Positions 52,693 through 62,232 of a stretch of DNA of 64,000 nt are shown piece after piece. The translations under genes were made by a program, and so were the position numbers. This stretch comes from Maribacter sp. ACAM166 (GTDB lineage Bacteria > Bacteroidota > Bacteroidia > Flavobacteriales > Flavobacteriaceae), in the NCBI RefSeq assembly GCF_005771495.1, contig NZ_VAUW01000014.1, positions 1-64,000 of the forward strand, given 5' to 3'. The notes beneath the pieces are model-generated. The model was not told the origin of the DNA. It did not search any database and was given only the letters and a program-made list of their open reading frames with translations. Numbering within the stretch: position 1 is the first letter of the stretch; each line of letters opens with the position of its first letter.

Positions 52693-54870
52693 ATGAGATT
52701 CTCCGCCCTACTTTTTATATTTATTTTGCTATTGGTATTTAAGGTAAACTCCCAAAAGAAAAATCAAGATTACAAATTACATATTTATAAAGCCACAAGT
52801 TCCATAGTAATAGATGGCATTGGTAATGACGAAGCTTGGAGCAGTGCTGAAGAAGCCAATGATTTTTTTATGGTTCTACCAATGGATGACCGTAAAGCAA
52901 CTGAGCCCACAACTATTAAAATGACTTATGATGAGAAGAATATATACCTATTGGCAACATTTTATAATGCGACCAAAGCAGACTACTTTGTAGAATCATT
53001 ACGTCGCGATTTTTCATTTGGAAAAAATGACAACTTCCTTCTTTTTTTAGACCCTTTCAATAACCAAACTACCGGCTTTTCCTTTGGTTCTAACGCTTAC
53101 GGAGCTCAATGGGATGGTACCATGTATGACGGTTCTAAAATAGATTTAAATTGGGATAGTAAGTGGATTTCTAAAGTTACCCGTGATGAAAAGAAATGGG
53201 TCTTTGAAATGGCAGTGCCCTTTAAATCTATTCGATATGAAGAAGGGGTTAAGGAATGGGGAATAAATTTTAGCCGACTAGATTTAAAATCGAGTGAAAA
53301 ATCAAGTTGGACACCTATTCCACGTCAATTTCCCACAGCTTCCCTGGCCTATACAGGTACTTTAGTCTGGGATACTCCACCGCCTGCTCCAGGAACAAAT
53401 TTTTCTATTATTCCCTATGTATTGGGAGATGTCAAACAAAACTTAGAAGTTGGCGGCGACGTTAAGACCACCGGAAAAATTGGTGGTGATGTAAAATTTA
53501 GTCTTACCTCTTCCTTAAACCTAGATTTAACGGTGAATCCTGATTTCTCACAGGTTGAAGTGGATCGCCAAGTAACCAACCTAGACCGTTTCGAATTATT
53601 TTTTCCAGAGCGTAGACAGTTCTTTTTAGAAAATGGAGATTTATTTGCCAATTTTGGATATGAGACCATTAGACCATTTTTCTCCCGAAGAATTGGACTG
53701 AATGTACCTATTCAAGCTGGTGCGCGTATAAGCGGTAACCTTAACGATAAGTGGCGATTGGGCGTTATGGATATGCAAACAGCACCTATTGAAGAATCTG
53801 GGCAGCCTAGTCAGAATTTTGCAGTAATGTCTTTACAGCGAAAAATATTTGGCCGTAGTAGTATTGGTATGATGTTCGTGAACAAACAATCCATTAACTA
53901 TCCAATGGAGAATGATTCATTGGTTGATATATACGCCAAATATAATAGAAATCTTGGTGTAGAGTACAATCTGGCTTCTGCAAATAATGCCTGGAATGGT
54001 AAGGCATTTTTTCTAAAATCCTTTGCCCCTACCGATGAGGATAGCGGATTTACCCAAGGTGCACACATAGGATATACCAACCGTAAATGGAACTGGCGCA
54101 TACAAGAGGAATGGGTTAGCAATGATTACTCTGCGGAAGTTGGTTTTGTTAGGCGAAGAGGCTATAGAAATATATCAGGAAAAGTAGGGCATTTGTTTTT
54201 TCCAAAAGCAGGTCCAATACTTAGTCATGGCCCGGAAGTAAACGGATTCTATTATTTCAACGAACAATTTAACGAGACCGATCACACTGCTTACGTAACT
54301 TACAAATTGGATTTTCGAAAGCGAAGCAGCCTACTCTTCTTTTTGGGGGATGATTATGTAGAATTACTTTCACCGTTCGACCCTAGCGGACTTGGTATTT
54401 CGACGTTAGCCACGGGCACCAAACATAGCTGGAATTCTTTTGGATGGGAATATCAATCCAAACCTCAAAGTTTACTGACCTATGCTTTTGAAGGTCGATT
54501 AGGAGGCTATTACCAAGATGGAAATAGAACAAGTTTAACTGGAGAAGTCGGCTATAGATTTCAACCGTATGTGAGCTTGAAGGCTAATTTAAATTACAAC
54601 CATATCAACTTACCCGCACCATGGAATACGAATAAATTTTGGTTAATTGGTTCAGAAATAGATATCACGTTGACCAATAAACTCTTCTTTGCCAATTTGC
54701 TCCAGTACAATGAACAGAGCAATAATTTTAATATCAATTCGCGTTTTCAATGGCGCTATAGTCCAGCTTCCGATTTGTTCATAGTCTATACCAATAATTA
54801 TTTAATAGAACCCTATGCGAGTCGTAATTGGGGGTTAACTTTAAAATTCACCTATTGGTTAAATAATTGA
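52693..54870 (+). CDS. CBM9-like / DUF5916 outer membrane protein
   Basis: A 725-residue exported protein. Signal peptide about 1-20, an N-terminal CBM9-like beta sandwich (IVIDGIGNDEAWSSAEEAN to MAVPFKSIRY, about 30-190), then the DUF5916 region with NPDFSQVEVDRQVTNLDRFE and FFPERRQFFLENG, and a C-terminal beta barrel ending LTLKFTYWLNN. DUF5916 proteins are predicted outer membrane barrels of unknown function in Bacteroidota. It follows the TonB receptor by 123 bases. Confidence 0.88.
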   Translation: MRFSALLFIFILLLVFKVNSQKKNQDYKLHIYKATSSIVIDGIGNDEAWSSAEEANDFFMVLPMDDRKATEPTTIKMTYDEKNIYLLATFYNATKADYFVESLRRDFSFGKNDNFLLFLDPFNNQTTGFSFGSNAYGAQWDGTMYDGSKIDLNWDSKWISKVTRDEKKWVFEMAVPFKSIRYEEGVKEWGINFSRLDLKSSEKSSWTPIPRQFPTASLAYTGTLVWDTPPPAPGTNFSIIPYVLGDVKQNLEVGGDVKTTGKIGGDVKFSLTSSLNLDLTVNPDFSQVEVDRQVTNLDRFELFFPERRQFFLENGDLFANFGYETIRPFFSRRIGLNVPIQAGARISGNLNDKWRLGVMDMQTAPIEESGQPSQNFAVMSLQRKIFGRSSIGMMFVNKQSINYPMENDSLVDIYAKYNRNLGVEYNLASANNAWNGKAFFLKSFAPTDEDSGFTQGAHIGYTNRKWNWRIQEEWVSNDYSAEVGFVRRRGYRNISGKVGHLFFPKAGPILSHGPEVNGFYYFNEQFNETDHTAYVTYKLDFRKRSSLLFFLGDDYVELLSPFDPSGLGISTLATGTKHSWNSFGWEYQSKPQSLLTYAFEGRLGGYYQDGNRTSLTGEVGYRFQPYVSLKANLNYNHINLPAPWNTNKFWLIGSEIDITLTNKLFFANLLQYNEQSNNFNINSRFQWRYSPASDLFIVYTNNYLIEPYASRNWGLTLKFTYWLNN

Positions 54871-54874
54871 TTAA

Positions 54875-56122
54875 TCATGACTTTTCTATAGCATCAATTA
54901 CACCTAAGGCGGCCATTTCGCCTGAAAGCATAGCGGCATTTAAAGATCCATTAAGCAAATAATCTCCCGCCAGAAAAGTTCGTTCAGTAAGTCTGGTTTC
55001 AGAAGGTATCAAGCTATATCTTAAGTCATTCAATTTAGGTAATGCCATTTTAATAGGATAATGTTTTAAGTAACGTTCTGTCGTAATTCCACAGTAGGTT
55101 TTTAAATCATCTTTCACTTTTTGAATGAGATCGTACTCCGTAAGATTATGTTCTTTAACTATCGTAACCGATAGTAATTCGTCAGTACCTCGCTGTGATG
55201 TAACCAATGATGTATGATAGAAAACATTATTGATTAAAGCATCTTTATCTGAAATTAAACCGATTAATGGGTCTTCTATTTTCCTTATTTTAGTGGTGAA
55301 GTATAAGGTGTCGGATGATTGCCAATTTAATTGTTGGTTTCTAAGGTTGGGTATCAAAGGCGAAGCATCGGTAGCGATTATGGTATAATCAGGTGCTACG
55401 TTATGACCATCGGAAAATACGATAGAATTATCAGAGCAACTTTCTACCGAACGATTGAATGTGATTTTAGTCTGTTCAAGTTTATTAAATAATTGTGTGG
55501 GAATTGCCCCTATGCCTGCCTTAGGTAAAACGGCATAGCCAGTACCGAACATTTTGTATACAAATTGAAACATACGTGACGAGGTTTCCAAATTTGGTTC
55601 TAAAAAAATACCTGAAAAGAAAGGTTTAAAAAATTGTTCGATAATTTCAGTTGAGAATCCACTAGATTTTAAAAAAGTATGCGTGGAAGTTTCCTCTTCA
55701 TTAAAAATTTCGTTCAACGATTTTTTTTTAACGGTACTATTTAATCTGAGAATATTCCATTTATCAGAAAAACTACCAATAGTAGAAAATAGTGTAGGAA
55801 ATAAAAATTGGATACTTCGTAATGGATCACCGAGAACCGAGCTTTTACCTTGATTAAAAATTTGAGCACCAGGAAGAAATTTTTGAAGCTCTAAAGCGGA
55901 GTAATCAAGGTATTTTCGAGCCAAGGGATATGCATCTAACAATACTTGAAATCCATGGTCTAGTTGATACCCATCAACCATATCTGTTTTCACACGACCT
56001 CCTACGCTGTCTGTCTTTTCATAAATAATTGGGGAATATCCTTCTTTTTCTAGTGCTAAGGCCGCAGTTAGCCCACTGATTCCTGCTCCTATAATTGCAA
56101 TTTTAGTTGTCTTCTTTTCCAT
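54875..56122 (-). CDS. FAD-dependent oxidoreductase (amine-oxidase/protoporphyrinogen-oxidase-like)
   Basis: A 415-residue flavoprotein begun at the ATG at 56122 (MEKKTTKIAIIGAGISGLT). The FAD Rossmann motif IGAGISGLTAALALEKEG is at 9-26, followed by VGGRVKTDMVDGYQLDHGFQVL, a form typical of the PPO/phytoene-desaturase-like group; the C-terminal FAD motif is TFLAGDYLLNGSLNAAMLSGEMAA. A 40-residue upstream extension is possible but non-conserved and overlaps the promoter of the divergent AraC gene. Substrate unknown. Confidence 0.9.
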   Translation of the reverse strand: MEKKTTKIAIIGAGISGLTAALALEKEGYSPIIYEKTDSVGGRVKTDMVDGYQLDHGFQVLLDAYPLARKYLDYSALELQKFLPGAQIFNQGKSSVLGDPLRSIQFLFPTLFSTIGSFSDKWNILRLNSTVKKKSLNEIFNEEETSTHTFLKSSGFSTEIIEQFFKPFFSGIFLEPNLETSSRMFQFVYKMFGTGYAVLPKAGIGAIPTQLFNKLEQTKITFNRSVESCSDNSIVFSDGHNVAPDYTIIATDASPLIPNLRNQQLNWQSSDTLYFTTKIRKIEDPLIGLISDKDALINNVFYHTSLVTSQRGTDELLSVTIVKEHNLTEYDLIQKVKDDLKTYCGITTERYLKHYPIKMALPKLNDLRYSLIPSETRLTERTFLAGDYLLNGSLNAAMLSGEMAALGVIDAIEKS

Positions 56123-56152
56123 TGGTATAAAATTAATCAATTGATATCTTTG
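56123..56152 (+). promoter_or_regulatory. Promoter of the AraC-type gene
   Basis: TTG (56123-56125), 19 bases, TATCTTTG (56145-56152): an exact match to the Bacteroidota sigma-A consensus TTG-N19-TANNTTTG. It reads toward the AraC gene at 56245, leaving a leader of about 85 bases. Confidence 0.7.
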
Positions 56153-56244
56153 AATAAGATAATTAAGGAATACAAAATTTACTAATCGAGTATTTGGTTT
56201 GTTTAGATATGTAATGATTGGGTTTGTATTGAGACGAATCATCT

Positions 56245-57078
56245 ATGCATAAATTTTTTAAAGATTTTAATACCGGTGGTTTACTTAAAATTGGCAACGA
56301 ATCACTTTTGCAACCTTACCAAAAGGTTAAACAGCCAGATTTATATACATTTATTAGAACAACTGATTCTCAAGCTAAGGTTGTTATTGATGGAATACCT
56401 TACACTATTACAGCCAATAGTGTAATTGCATTAACTATGGTTCAATTTTTACAATTTTTAGAAGGAAAGGATTTAATTGTATACCAATTCAATAGAGAAT
56501 TTTATTGTATCAAAGACCATGACAAGGAAGTAAGTTGTGCCGGACTATTATTTTTTGGAAATGCGCATATTCCTTTAATTTATTTACAACCGCAAGAGCA
56601 ACGAAAATTTGATACACTTCATGAAGTATTTATAGATGAATTAGAAACTACAGACACTATTCAAGCAGAAATGTTACGTATGCTAATGGCTCGATTCATT
56701 ATTATGAGTACACGATTATTAAAAACTAAAATGGGCTTTTATGAAACGCCAAATAATACGAAGATTGATTTATTACGAAATTTTAATATGTTGGTAGAAA
56801 CCTATTATAGGAACGAGCATACCGTATCTTTTTATGCTGATAAATTGTCTAAATCACCAAAAACACTTTCCAATACGTTTGCCAAACTCAATACAAGTCC
56901 GTTACAAATTATTCATGAACGAATTACACTGGAAGCAAAACGACTATTAACCTATTCTGATAAAACAGTAAAAGAAATTGCTTACGAAATTGGTTTCGAC
57001 GATGCTTCTCATTTAAGTCGCTTATTCAAAAAACAAACGCATCTATCACCTTCCAAATTTAAAAAACAGTTTGATTAA
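56245..57078 (+). CDS. AraC-family transcriptional regulator
   Basis: A 277-residue regulator. The N-terminal 180 residues form a cupin-like sensing domain with no recognisable ligand motif. The C-terminal 100 residues are the AraC DNA-binding domain (HTVSFYADKLSKSPKTLSNTF and VKEIAYEIGFDDASHLSRLFKK). It precedes an AhpD-like gene on the same strand, a common pairing of an AraC repressor/activator with a carboxymuconolactone decarboxylase-type peroxidase, and is divergent from the FAD oxidoreductase. Confidence 0.93.
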   Translation: MHKFFKDFNTGGLLKIGNESLLQPYQKVKQPDLYTFIRTTDSQAKVVIDGIPYTITANSVIALTMVQFLQFLEGKDLIVYQFNREFYCIKDHDKEVSCAGLLFFGNAHIPLIYLQPQEQRKFDTLHEVFIDELETTDTIQAEMLRMLMARFIIMSTRLLKTKMGFYETPNNTKIDLLRNFNMLVETYYRNEHTVSFYADKLSKSPKTLSNTFAKLNTSPLQIIHERITLEAKRLLTYSDKTVKEIAYEIGFDDASHLSRLFKKQTHLSPSKFKKQFD

Positions 57079-57177
57079 GCATGTTAGGGGAAAATTGACA
57101 ACATCTTGGATAATCTAACCCGTTTTAGGATTCCCTTTAATTTCATCTTTGTACCGAAGAAATAATACTACAAAGTC

Positions 57178-57345
57178 ATGAATCTAAAAAATAAATCCAT
57201 TTTTAACCGAATTGAAATCTTCAAAGGAAAAAGCGCATCTAGTGCAAACTCTCTTAGTACTGCAAAACATAGTGAGGAAAATCAGTTATTTGATTATTAC
57301 TTTGATGCGGAAAAGCCTTCTAGCTTGGTTAAACAATGGGTTTGA
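57178..57345 (+). CDS. Small hypothetical protein, 55 residues
   Basis: An ATG frame encoding MNLKNKSIFNRIEIFKGKSA and ending SSLVKQWV at a TGA. It is preceded by CATCTTTG, close to the -7 consensus, about 27 bases upstream of the ATG. Soluble, no signal peptide. I do not recognise it; the regular distribution of polar residues suggests a real peptide, possibly a fragment of a larger ancestral protein. Confidence 0.45.
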   Translation: MNLKNKSIFNRIEIFKGKSASSANSLSTAKHSEENQLFDYYFDAEKPSSLVKQWV

Positions 57346-57460
57346 ACCAATAAAGGAATAATCGACAAGCTTAAAGGAATTACCTACATGGTTTAACCTT
57401 TGCAATGATTGCACCTTTGTACTAAGAATTACACACAACAAAATTAAAATAAATAGAATT

Positions 57461-58009
57461 ATGAGCACATTTAATGTACCTACAAGAAATCAGGTAAGTA
57501 AAAAGAACCAAGTTATTTTTGATAGCCTAAAGAAAGCAGTTGGGTTTGTTCCCAATCTATACGCTACTTATGCACATAGTGAAACAGCCTTAGAAAATTA
57601 TTTAAATTTTTCTAATGCAAAAACATCTCTATCTGCAAAAGAAAAAGAAGTTGTAAACTTAGCAGTAAGCCAAGTAAATAACTGTCTTTATTGTTTGTCT
57701 GCACATACTGCTATTGGAAAAATGAATGGTTTTACCGACGAACAGATTTTAGAATTAAGAGCTGGTAAAGCTTCTTTTGACTCAAAATTAGATGCATTAG
57801 CAATATTGGCTAAAAATGTAACGGAGAATAGAGGGCAGACCGATGCAGATATTTTGGAAAATTACTTTAAAGCAGGCTATACAAAAGCCAACCTAATTGA
57901 TGCTATTTCATTAATAGGGGATAAAACAATTTCTAACTATGTACATAGTACAACTCAAGTTCCAATAGATTTTCCAATAGCTGAGCCATTAGATAGAGTA
58001 ACCGTATAG
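57461..58009 (+). CDS. AhpD-like carboxymuconolactone decarboxylase-family peroxidase
   Basis: A 182-residue helical protein with the AhpD redox motif NNCLYCLSAHT: Cys75, Cys78 and His82. Such proteins reduce peroxides or act as alkylhydroperoxidase partners. The preceding AraC gene (56245) is probably its regulator. The broken cupredoxin gene follows after 42 bases, probably in the same transcript. Confidence 0.92.
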   Translation: MSTFNVPTRNQVSKKNQVIFDSLKKAVGFVPNLYATYAHSETALENYLNFSNAKTSLSAKEKEVVNLAVSQVNNCLYCLSAHTAIGKMNGFTDEQILELRAGKASFDSKLDALAILAKNVTENRGQTDADILENYFKAGYTKANLIDAISLIGDKTISNYVHSTTQVPIDFPIAEPLDRVTV

Positions 58010-58051
58010 TTAATAATAATTAAGAGCATCATGCTAATAAAACGTATAATA

Positions 58052-58438
58052 ATGAAAAAAGTAGTATTAATTGTAATAATAATATTGGCATTTACCTTTA
58101 ATTCAAATGCACAAAACAGAAAGATGAATCAAGTTGTTAAAACTATTTCTTTATAACAAACAACAGGCGAGTTTACCCAAAAATCATTAACTGTTGGTGA
58201 GGGTACTTATATTTTTGAAGTTTCAAATAATCATGTAGGTAAGGATGTGGGTTTGGTAATAGTACCTAAAGGAAAAGACGTTAGTAAGCCAGAAAATCAT
58301 ATTCAAACAGCATACGTAACTTCAACTGTTAAAGATGGTAGTGTAGAACAATCCAAGGAAACACTATTAAAAAAAGGGGAATATGTGTATTTTTGTCCTT
58401 TAAATCCGACACCTCAGTATACTCTAACAGTGGAGTAG
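58052..58438 (+). pseudogene. Exported cupredoxin-like protein interrupted by one in-frame TAA
   Basis: One frame runs from ATG 58052 to TAG 58436-58438 (128 codons) with a single in-frame TAA at 58154-58156, codon 35. The N-terminal part is a good signal peptide (IVIIILAFTFNSNAQ). After the stop the frame gives QTTGEFTQKSLTVGEGTYIF, VGKDVGLVIVPKGKDVSK and the C-terminal YVYFCPLNPTPQYTLTVE, a cupredoxin-like beta sandwich with the Cys of a type I copper loop. One base change (for example GAA to TAA) would explain it. No other damage is visible. Confidence 0.8.
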
Positions 58439-58462
58439 TTTTAAGCGATAATCTTATATAAG

Positions 58463-58499
58463 AAAAAGGGTTGTTCGAATTTGATGAACAACCCTTTTT
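58463..58499 (+). terminator. Symmetric Rho-independent terminator
   Basis: AAAAAGGGTTGTTC (58463-58476) pairs with GAACAACCCTTTTT (58486-58499). It lies between the convergent cupredoxin and helicase genes and can serve both. Confidence 0.9.
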
Positions 58500-58566
58500 A
58501 GGTATTTTAATTTCCTTTGAAAATACTTAAATAGTGTAGCCTATTTAAAGATACATTAGTTATCCA

Positions 58567-60120
58567 TTAATCCTCCGGCGGATGTCCATGAATATCTTCA
58601 AAAACAGTATCAAAATTTTCTCGTAAATAGGCATTCAATTTCTTCTGATAATCATCTCTGAGCCAGCTTAAAAAGTTGTATGTACTTTTGCTGATGCATT
58701 TACCGTACACATGTATACGGTTGTCAATATCTTCTTTCAGTAATTTAGCCAATGCCAACGCATCATATACATCTTCACTGTTTTCAATACAGATATACCC
58801 ATGATGTGCAATTGAACGTTCTAAAACAACCTTAGATGATTCACCAGCAAAAGTTGCGGTTTCATACGTATCCTTAATATCAAAAAAGGTTTCATCAGAA
58901 TTTTTAAATTCTTCTTTTATCTCATCCGAAAGATCCATTTTGAAATCACTTTCAATATCCTCGTCATCACGGATACGGTCCATGTAGAAATTTGGCGACT
59001 TAAATATAGCGCCCCAATCTAAATCTGCACCCCAAGGTCCAAATCGGTATAGGTTGTTACCTAGGTCAATAACCGTAAATCGCGATTTATTGTTCAAAAT
59101 CCTTGATCCCCTACCAATCATTTGGTAATAAAGGGTAAGTGATTTTGTTGCTCTATTCAGGATAATCGTATCTATAGTAGGTTCATCAAAACCTGTAGTC
59201 AATATGCTTACCGAGGTTAAAATAGCATCTGGAGTTTCTCTAAACCATTTCAAAATTTGTTTTCGCTGTTTTTTTGTAGCGGTATTGTCTAAGTGCATTA
59301 TAGGTAGACCGACAGCTTGAAATGTATGATAAACTTGTATCGATGTTTCGATACCATTATTAAAGATTAACGTTTTTTTACCTTTAGAGTGTTTTGTATA
59401 CGCTTCTAAAAGTTTGCTCAGCATAGCTGGACTCGTATACAGGTCAGCTGAAGATTTTACAGTATAATCACCGTTAGAACCTATTTCTAATGAGGTTAGG
59501 CCCATATCGTATTGAAAAACCTCTGCCTTTGCCAAGAACTCATTTGCAATTAAATTTTCTATGGATTCCCCTGGTATGAGTTCAGCATAGTTTTTATTCA
59601 TTGGCAGGTCTTTGTTCGAACTTAACGGAGTTGCCGTTACTCCTAAAACAAAGGAATTTTCAAAAAATTTAAAGAGTTTGGTAAAAGAATTATAATGCGC
59701 TTCATCAATAATCACAAGACCAACATCGGAAATATCTAACTGGCCATCATTCAATCTATTGTTCAAGGTTTCAACCATAGCCACATAACAACTATAGCGT
59801 TCTTGGTCGTCTAGATTGGCTTTGCTATTAACAACTTTATTTACAACCCCAAAGCTAGTAAGCATTTTTGAGGTTTGGTTGCAAAGCTCAATACGGTGGG
59901 TCATTACCAGAACTTTTTTGCTGTGGTTCTTTAGGTATTGGCGTACCATTTCAGAAAAAATCACTGTTTTACCACCACCTGTTGGTAACTGGTATAAAAG
60001 GTGGTAATCTTCACGTTCAGAATCGAACTTGTCGAAAATTTGTTGAATGGCTCCTTGCTGGTAGCTATAAAGTTCTTTTTCGGTTTTTTTATCCTGTAGT
60101 TCAAAAACAGTCTCTTGCAT
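58567..60120 (-). CDS. SF2 DEAD/DEAH helicase, type III restriction/UvrB-like
   Basis: A 517-residue SF2 ATPase. Motifs: Walker A LPTGGGKTVIF, Walker B DEAH (IIDEAHYNSF), GVTATP, and motif VI QMIGRGSRI, with TGFDEPTIDTIIL between. The last 120 residues are a family-specific acidic and helical tail. No nuclease domain or methylase neighbour is present, so it is a house-type helicase of the Bacteroidota 'DEAD/DEAH box helicase family' rather than a restriction enzyme. Start at 60120 (MQETVFELQDKK) is preferred over 60159, because a TACCTTTG box (minus strand 60148-60141) lies between them. Confidence 0.88.
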   Translation of the reverse strand: MQETVFELQDKKTEKELYSYQQGAIQQIFDKFDSEREDYHLLYQLPTGGGKTVIFSEMVRQYLKNHSKKVLVMTHRIELCNQTSKMLTSFGVVNKVVNSKANLDDQERYSCYVAMVETLNNRLNDGQLDISDVGLVIIDEAHYNSFTKLFKFFENSFVLGVTATPLSSNKDLPMNKNYAELIPGESIENLIANEFLAKAEVFQYDMGLTSLEIGSNGDYTVKSSADLYTSPAMLSKLLEAYTKHSKGKKTLIFNNGIETSIQVYHTFQAVGLPIMHLDNTATKKQRKQILKWFRETPDAILTSVSILTTGFDEPTIDTIILNRATKSLTLYYQMIGRGSRILNNKSRFTVIDLGNNLYRFGPWGADLDWGAIFKSPNFYMDRIRDDEDIESDFKMDLSDEIKEEFKNSDETFFDIKDTYETATFAGESSKVVLERSIAHHGYICIENSEDVYDALALAKLLKEDIDNRIHVYGKCISKSTYNFLSWLRDDYQKKLNAYLRENFDTVFEDIHGHPPED

Positions 60121-60219
60121 AAAATCTTCTCTGGAAGTTGCAAAGGTAACATTCTCCATAATGGATTACTAATTCACGGGTTAAAAAGGGTATCTTTTGC
60201 GACCATAGGTAACCGATTG

Positions 60220-60819
60220 ATGATAGATGCCAGTATTAAAATAAAACATTACCATTTTAAAGTATATAAACCCTTTGGTTTGTTGAGCCAGATGTCTTCT
60301 GGTGAGGATCGTCAACTACGTAAAAAGCGCTTTCTGAGTGAGCTTTACGATTTCCCGGAAGGAATAATGCCAGTTGGGCGGTTAGATGAAAAATCAGAAG
60401 GTCTTTTGTTGATGACTACAGATGGTAAATTGAGCGATACGATAAACAGTGCAGGAATTGAAAAGGAATATTTGGTCCAACTCGATGGACTGATTACTTC
60501 TCATGGGATAGAACAATTATCCAAAGGTGTTAGTATAGGGGTTTTTGGTAAAAAGTATACCACTAAACCATGTTTAGTCAAACCATTAGAAAACGCTCCT
60601 GCCCTACCCAAAGCAGATACATCCTTACGTATAGGTAGGCATAGGCCAACCTCATGGATAAGTATAACGGTAACGGAAGGGAAATTCAGACAAATTCGGA
60701 AAATGACTGCTGCTGTGGGTTTTCCAACGTTGCGACTGGTACGTATTCGTGTAGGAGAAATCAAATTAGATAAATTAATACCTGGAGTAGTTGAGCCAAC
60801 CCAACTTAATCGAGAATAA
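60220..60819 (+). CDS. rRNA pseudouridine synthase, RluE/RsuA family
   Basis: A 199-residue pseudouridine synthase with no S4 domain, as in RluE. The catalytic aspartate is in PVGRLDEKSEGLLL, and KYTTKPC and FRQIRKMTAAVGFPTLRLVRIRVG are family motifs. The start at 60220 (MIDASIKIKHYHFKVYKPFG) is fixed by a TATCTTTTG box at 60191-60199; a longer upstream frame into the helicase gene is not real. In E. coli RluE modifies U2457 of 23S rRNA. Confidence 0.93.
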   Translation: MIDASIKIKHYHFKVYKPFGLLSQMSSGEDRQLRKKRFLSELYDFPEGIMPVGRLDEKSEGLLLMTTDGKLSDTINSAGIEKEYLVQLDGLITSHGIEQLSKGVSIGVFGKKYTTKPCLVKPLENAPALPKADTSLRIGRHRPTSWISITVTEGKFRQIRKMTAAVGFPTLRLVRIRVGEIKLDKLIPGVVEPTQLNRE

Positions 60820-60820
60820 T

Positions 60821-61756
60821 CTATTTAGGTATTCTTTTCCCAGTGAAGCGGGAAAATATGGTTAGCCTCTTTTTTGTGTTAATAAAATAGACCCCCATTA
60901 AGAGCATACACGAGGCGAAAGCTGATTGTAATGTTATATTCTCATTTAAAAAATACCATCCTAATACCATAGCTATAATGGGATTTACATAGGAAGAGGT
61001 AGCTACTTTTTCTGGCGATACTATTCGTAATAAATAATTGAAAGCGGTGAAGGTTACAATACTTCCAAAAATTATTAATAGTACCATTGCCCAAACCACC
61101 TGTGTACTCCATTGATTTGGCGCTGACCATGTTTCACCAAATAGGGTGCTTATCAGAAGCAGTGAAAAACCACTTGTAAGCATCTGATAGCCTGTGTTTA
61201 CAAAGAAGTTCTTCGGTAAATCTGCCTTACCAACAAAAAGACTGCCGTATGACCAGCTCAGCATACACAGGAATATTAATACCATTCCTAGTACGGCACC
61301 CTCTTGTGCAATAATCTCTTTTTGACCTACCAATAGAAAGATACCCGTGATGCCAAAGATGACACCAATTACAGACATGGGCTGTATTTTTTTTCCTTGA
61401 AGCACACGCATCATTAACAATACGACTAAGGGCTGTGCAGAAACTTCAAGGGCTGCAAAACTACTATCCACATATTTCAATGCCCAAACAATAACACCAT
61501 TACCAAAAGTCAAAAATAGAAATCCGGCAAAAAATGTATTTTTAAATTGGGCCTTACTAATTTTTAAGGGTAACCCTAAAAGCTTGGATATTAGGAAAAT
61601 TAAACTACCAGCTACAGCAAAACGAATACCCGCCAACATAAAGGCAGGTAATTCGGTAACTGCAATTTTATTTAACAAATAGGTTGAGCCCCAAATGAAA
61701 TAAATGGCAAAAAATGACAATACGACCAAAACGGTATTGCGTTTCATTTTTGCCAT
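60821..61756 (-). CDS. EamA-family (DMT) transporter, YedA/RhaT-like
   Basis: A 311-residue inner-membrane protein with ten predicted transmembrane helices. The N-terminal FAIYFIWGSTYLLNKIA and LPAFMLAGIRFAVAG are typical of EamA exporters, and the second repeat ends VATSSYVNPIIAMVLGWYFLNE. Substrate unknown. It lies 17 bases after the extended cold-shock gene and may be co-transcribed with it. Confidence 0.9.
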   Translation of the reverse strand: MAKMKRNTVLVVLSFFAIYFIWGSTYLLNKIAVTELPAFMLAGIRFAVAGSLIFLISKLLGLPLKISKAQFKNTFFAGFLFLTFGNGVIVWALKYVDSSFAALEVSAQPLVVLLMMRVLQGKKIQPMSVIGVIFGITGIFLLVGQKEIIAQEGAVLGMVLIFLCMLSWSYGSLFVGKADLPKNFFVNTGYQMLTSGFSLLLISTLFGETWSAPNQWSTQVVWAMVLLIIFGSIVTFTAFNYLLRIVSPEKVATSSYVNPIIAMVLGWYFLNENITLQSAFASCMLLMGVYFINTKKRLTIFSRFTGKRIPK

Positions 61757-61773
61757 AGGAGATTTATTAGATA

Positions 61774-62232
61774 CTATATCTTCTTAACACGAACGGCGTT
61801 CATACCTTTCATGCCTCTTTCCAGCTCGTAAGAAACTTTGTCATTTTCCATAATCTCATCAATAAGACCACTTACATGAACAAAATATTTCTCGTTATTT
61901 TCGGTGTCAATAATAAAACCAAAACCTTTTGAAGTGTCAAAAAATGAGACTTTACCATTTCTTACCGGGTCAAATTCTTCAACATCTCCTTCTTCCTTTT
62001 TAGGAATACCAAGAATGATATCCTCGGCTTCAACTTCAACTTTCAATGAAGGGTCTGGCGGAGTGTCTACTAAATTACCGTTATAATCAACATAAGCAAG
62101 TGGTATCCCAGAGGTTCCGCCTTCTTTTGTTGCAGCTTTACGAGCAAGCATCTTTTTCTTTTTCTCTTCACGCTTCTTTAAGCGTTTTTTTTCTTTTTCA
62201 GTTTTATTAAATGTCTGTTGTGATTTTGCCAT
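61774..62232 (-). CDS. Cold-shock-domain protein with charged N-terminal extension
   Basis: A 152-residue protein. Residues 1-35 are extremely basic (TEKEKKRLKKREEKKKKMLA), followed by a flexible acidic linker (40-85) and a C-terminal cold-shock domain (about 90-152) with RNP1 KGFGFI and RNP2 YFVHV. The domain is close to the short Csp at 41070. The long basic tail should add nonspecific RNA binding. The type is common in Flavobacteriaceae. Its transcript has a leader of about 145 bases, in contrast to the other Csp gene. Confidence 0.93.
   Translation of the reverse strand: MAKSQQTFNKTEKEKKRLKKREEKKKKMLARKAATKEGGTSGIPLAYVDYNGNLVDTPPDPSLKVEVEAEDIILGIPKKEEGDVEEFDPVRNGKVSFFDTSKGFGFIIDTENNEKYFVHVSGLIDEIMENDKVSYELERGMKGMNAVRVKKI

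Noticed and set aside
60115-60219. N-terminal extension of the pseudouridine synthase into the helicase gene
   Set aside because: It lies antisense to the helicase start and upstream of a promoter box; homology starts at 60220.
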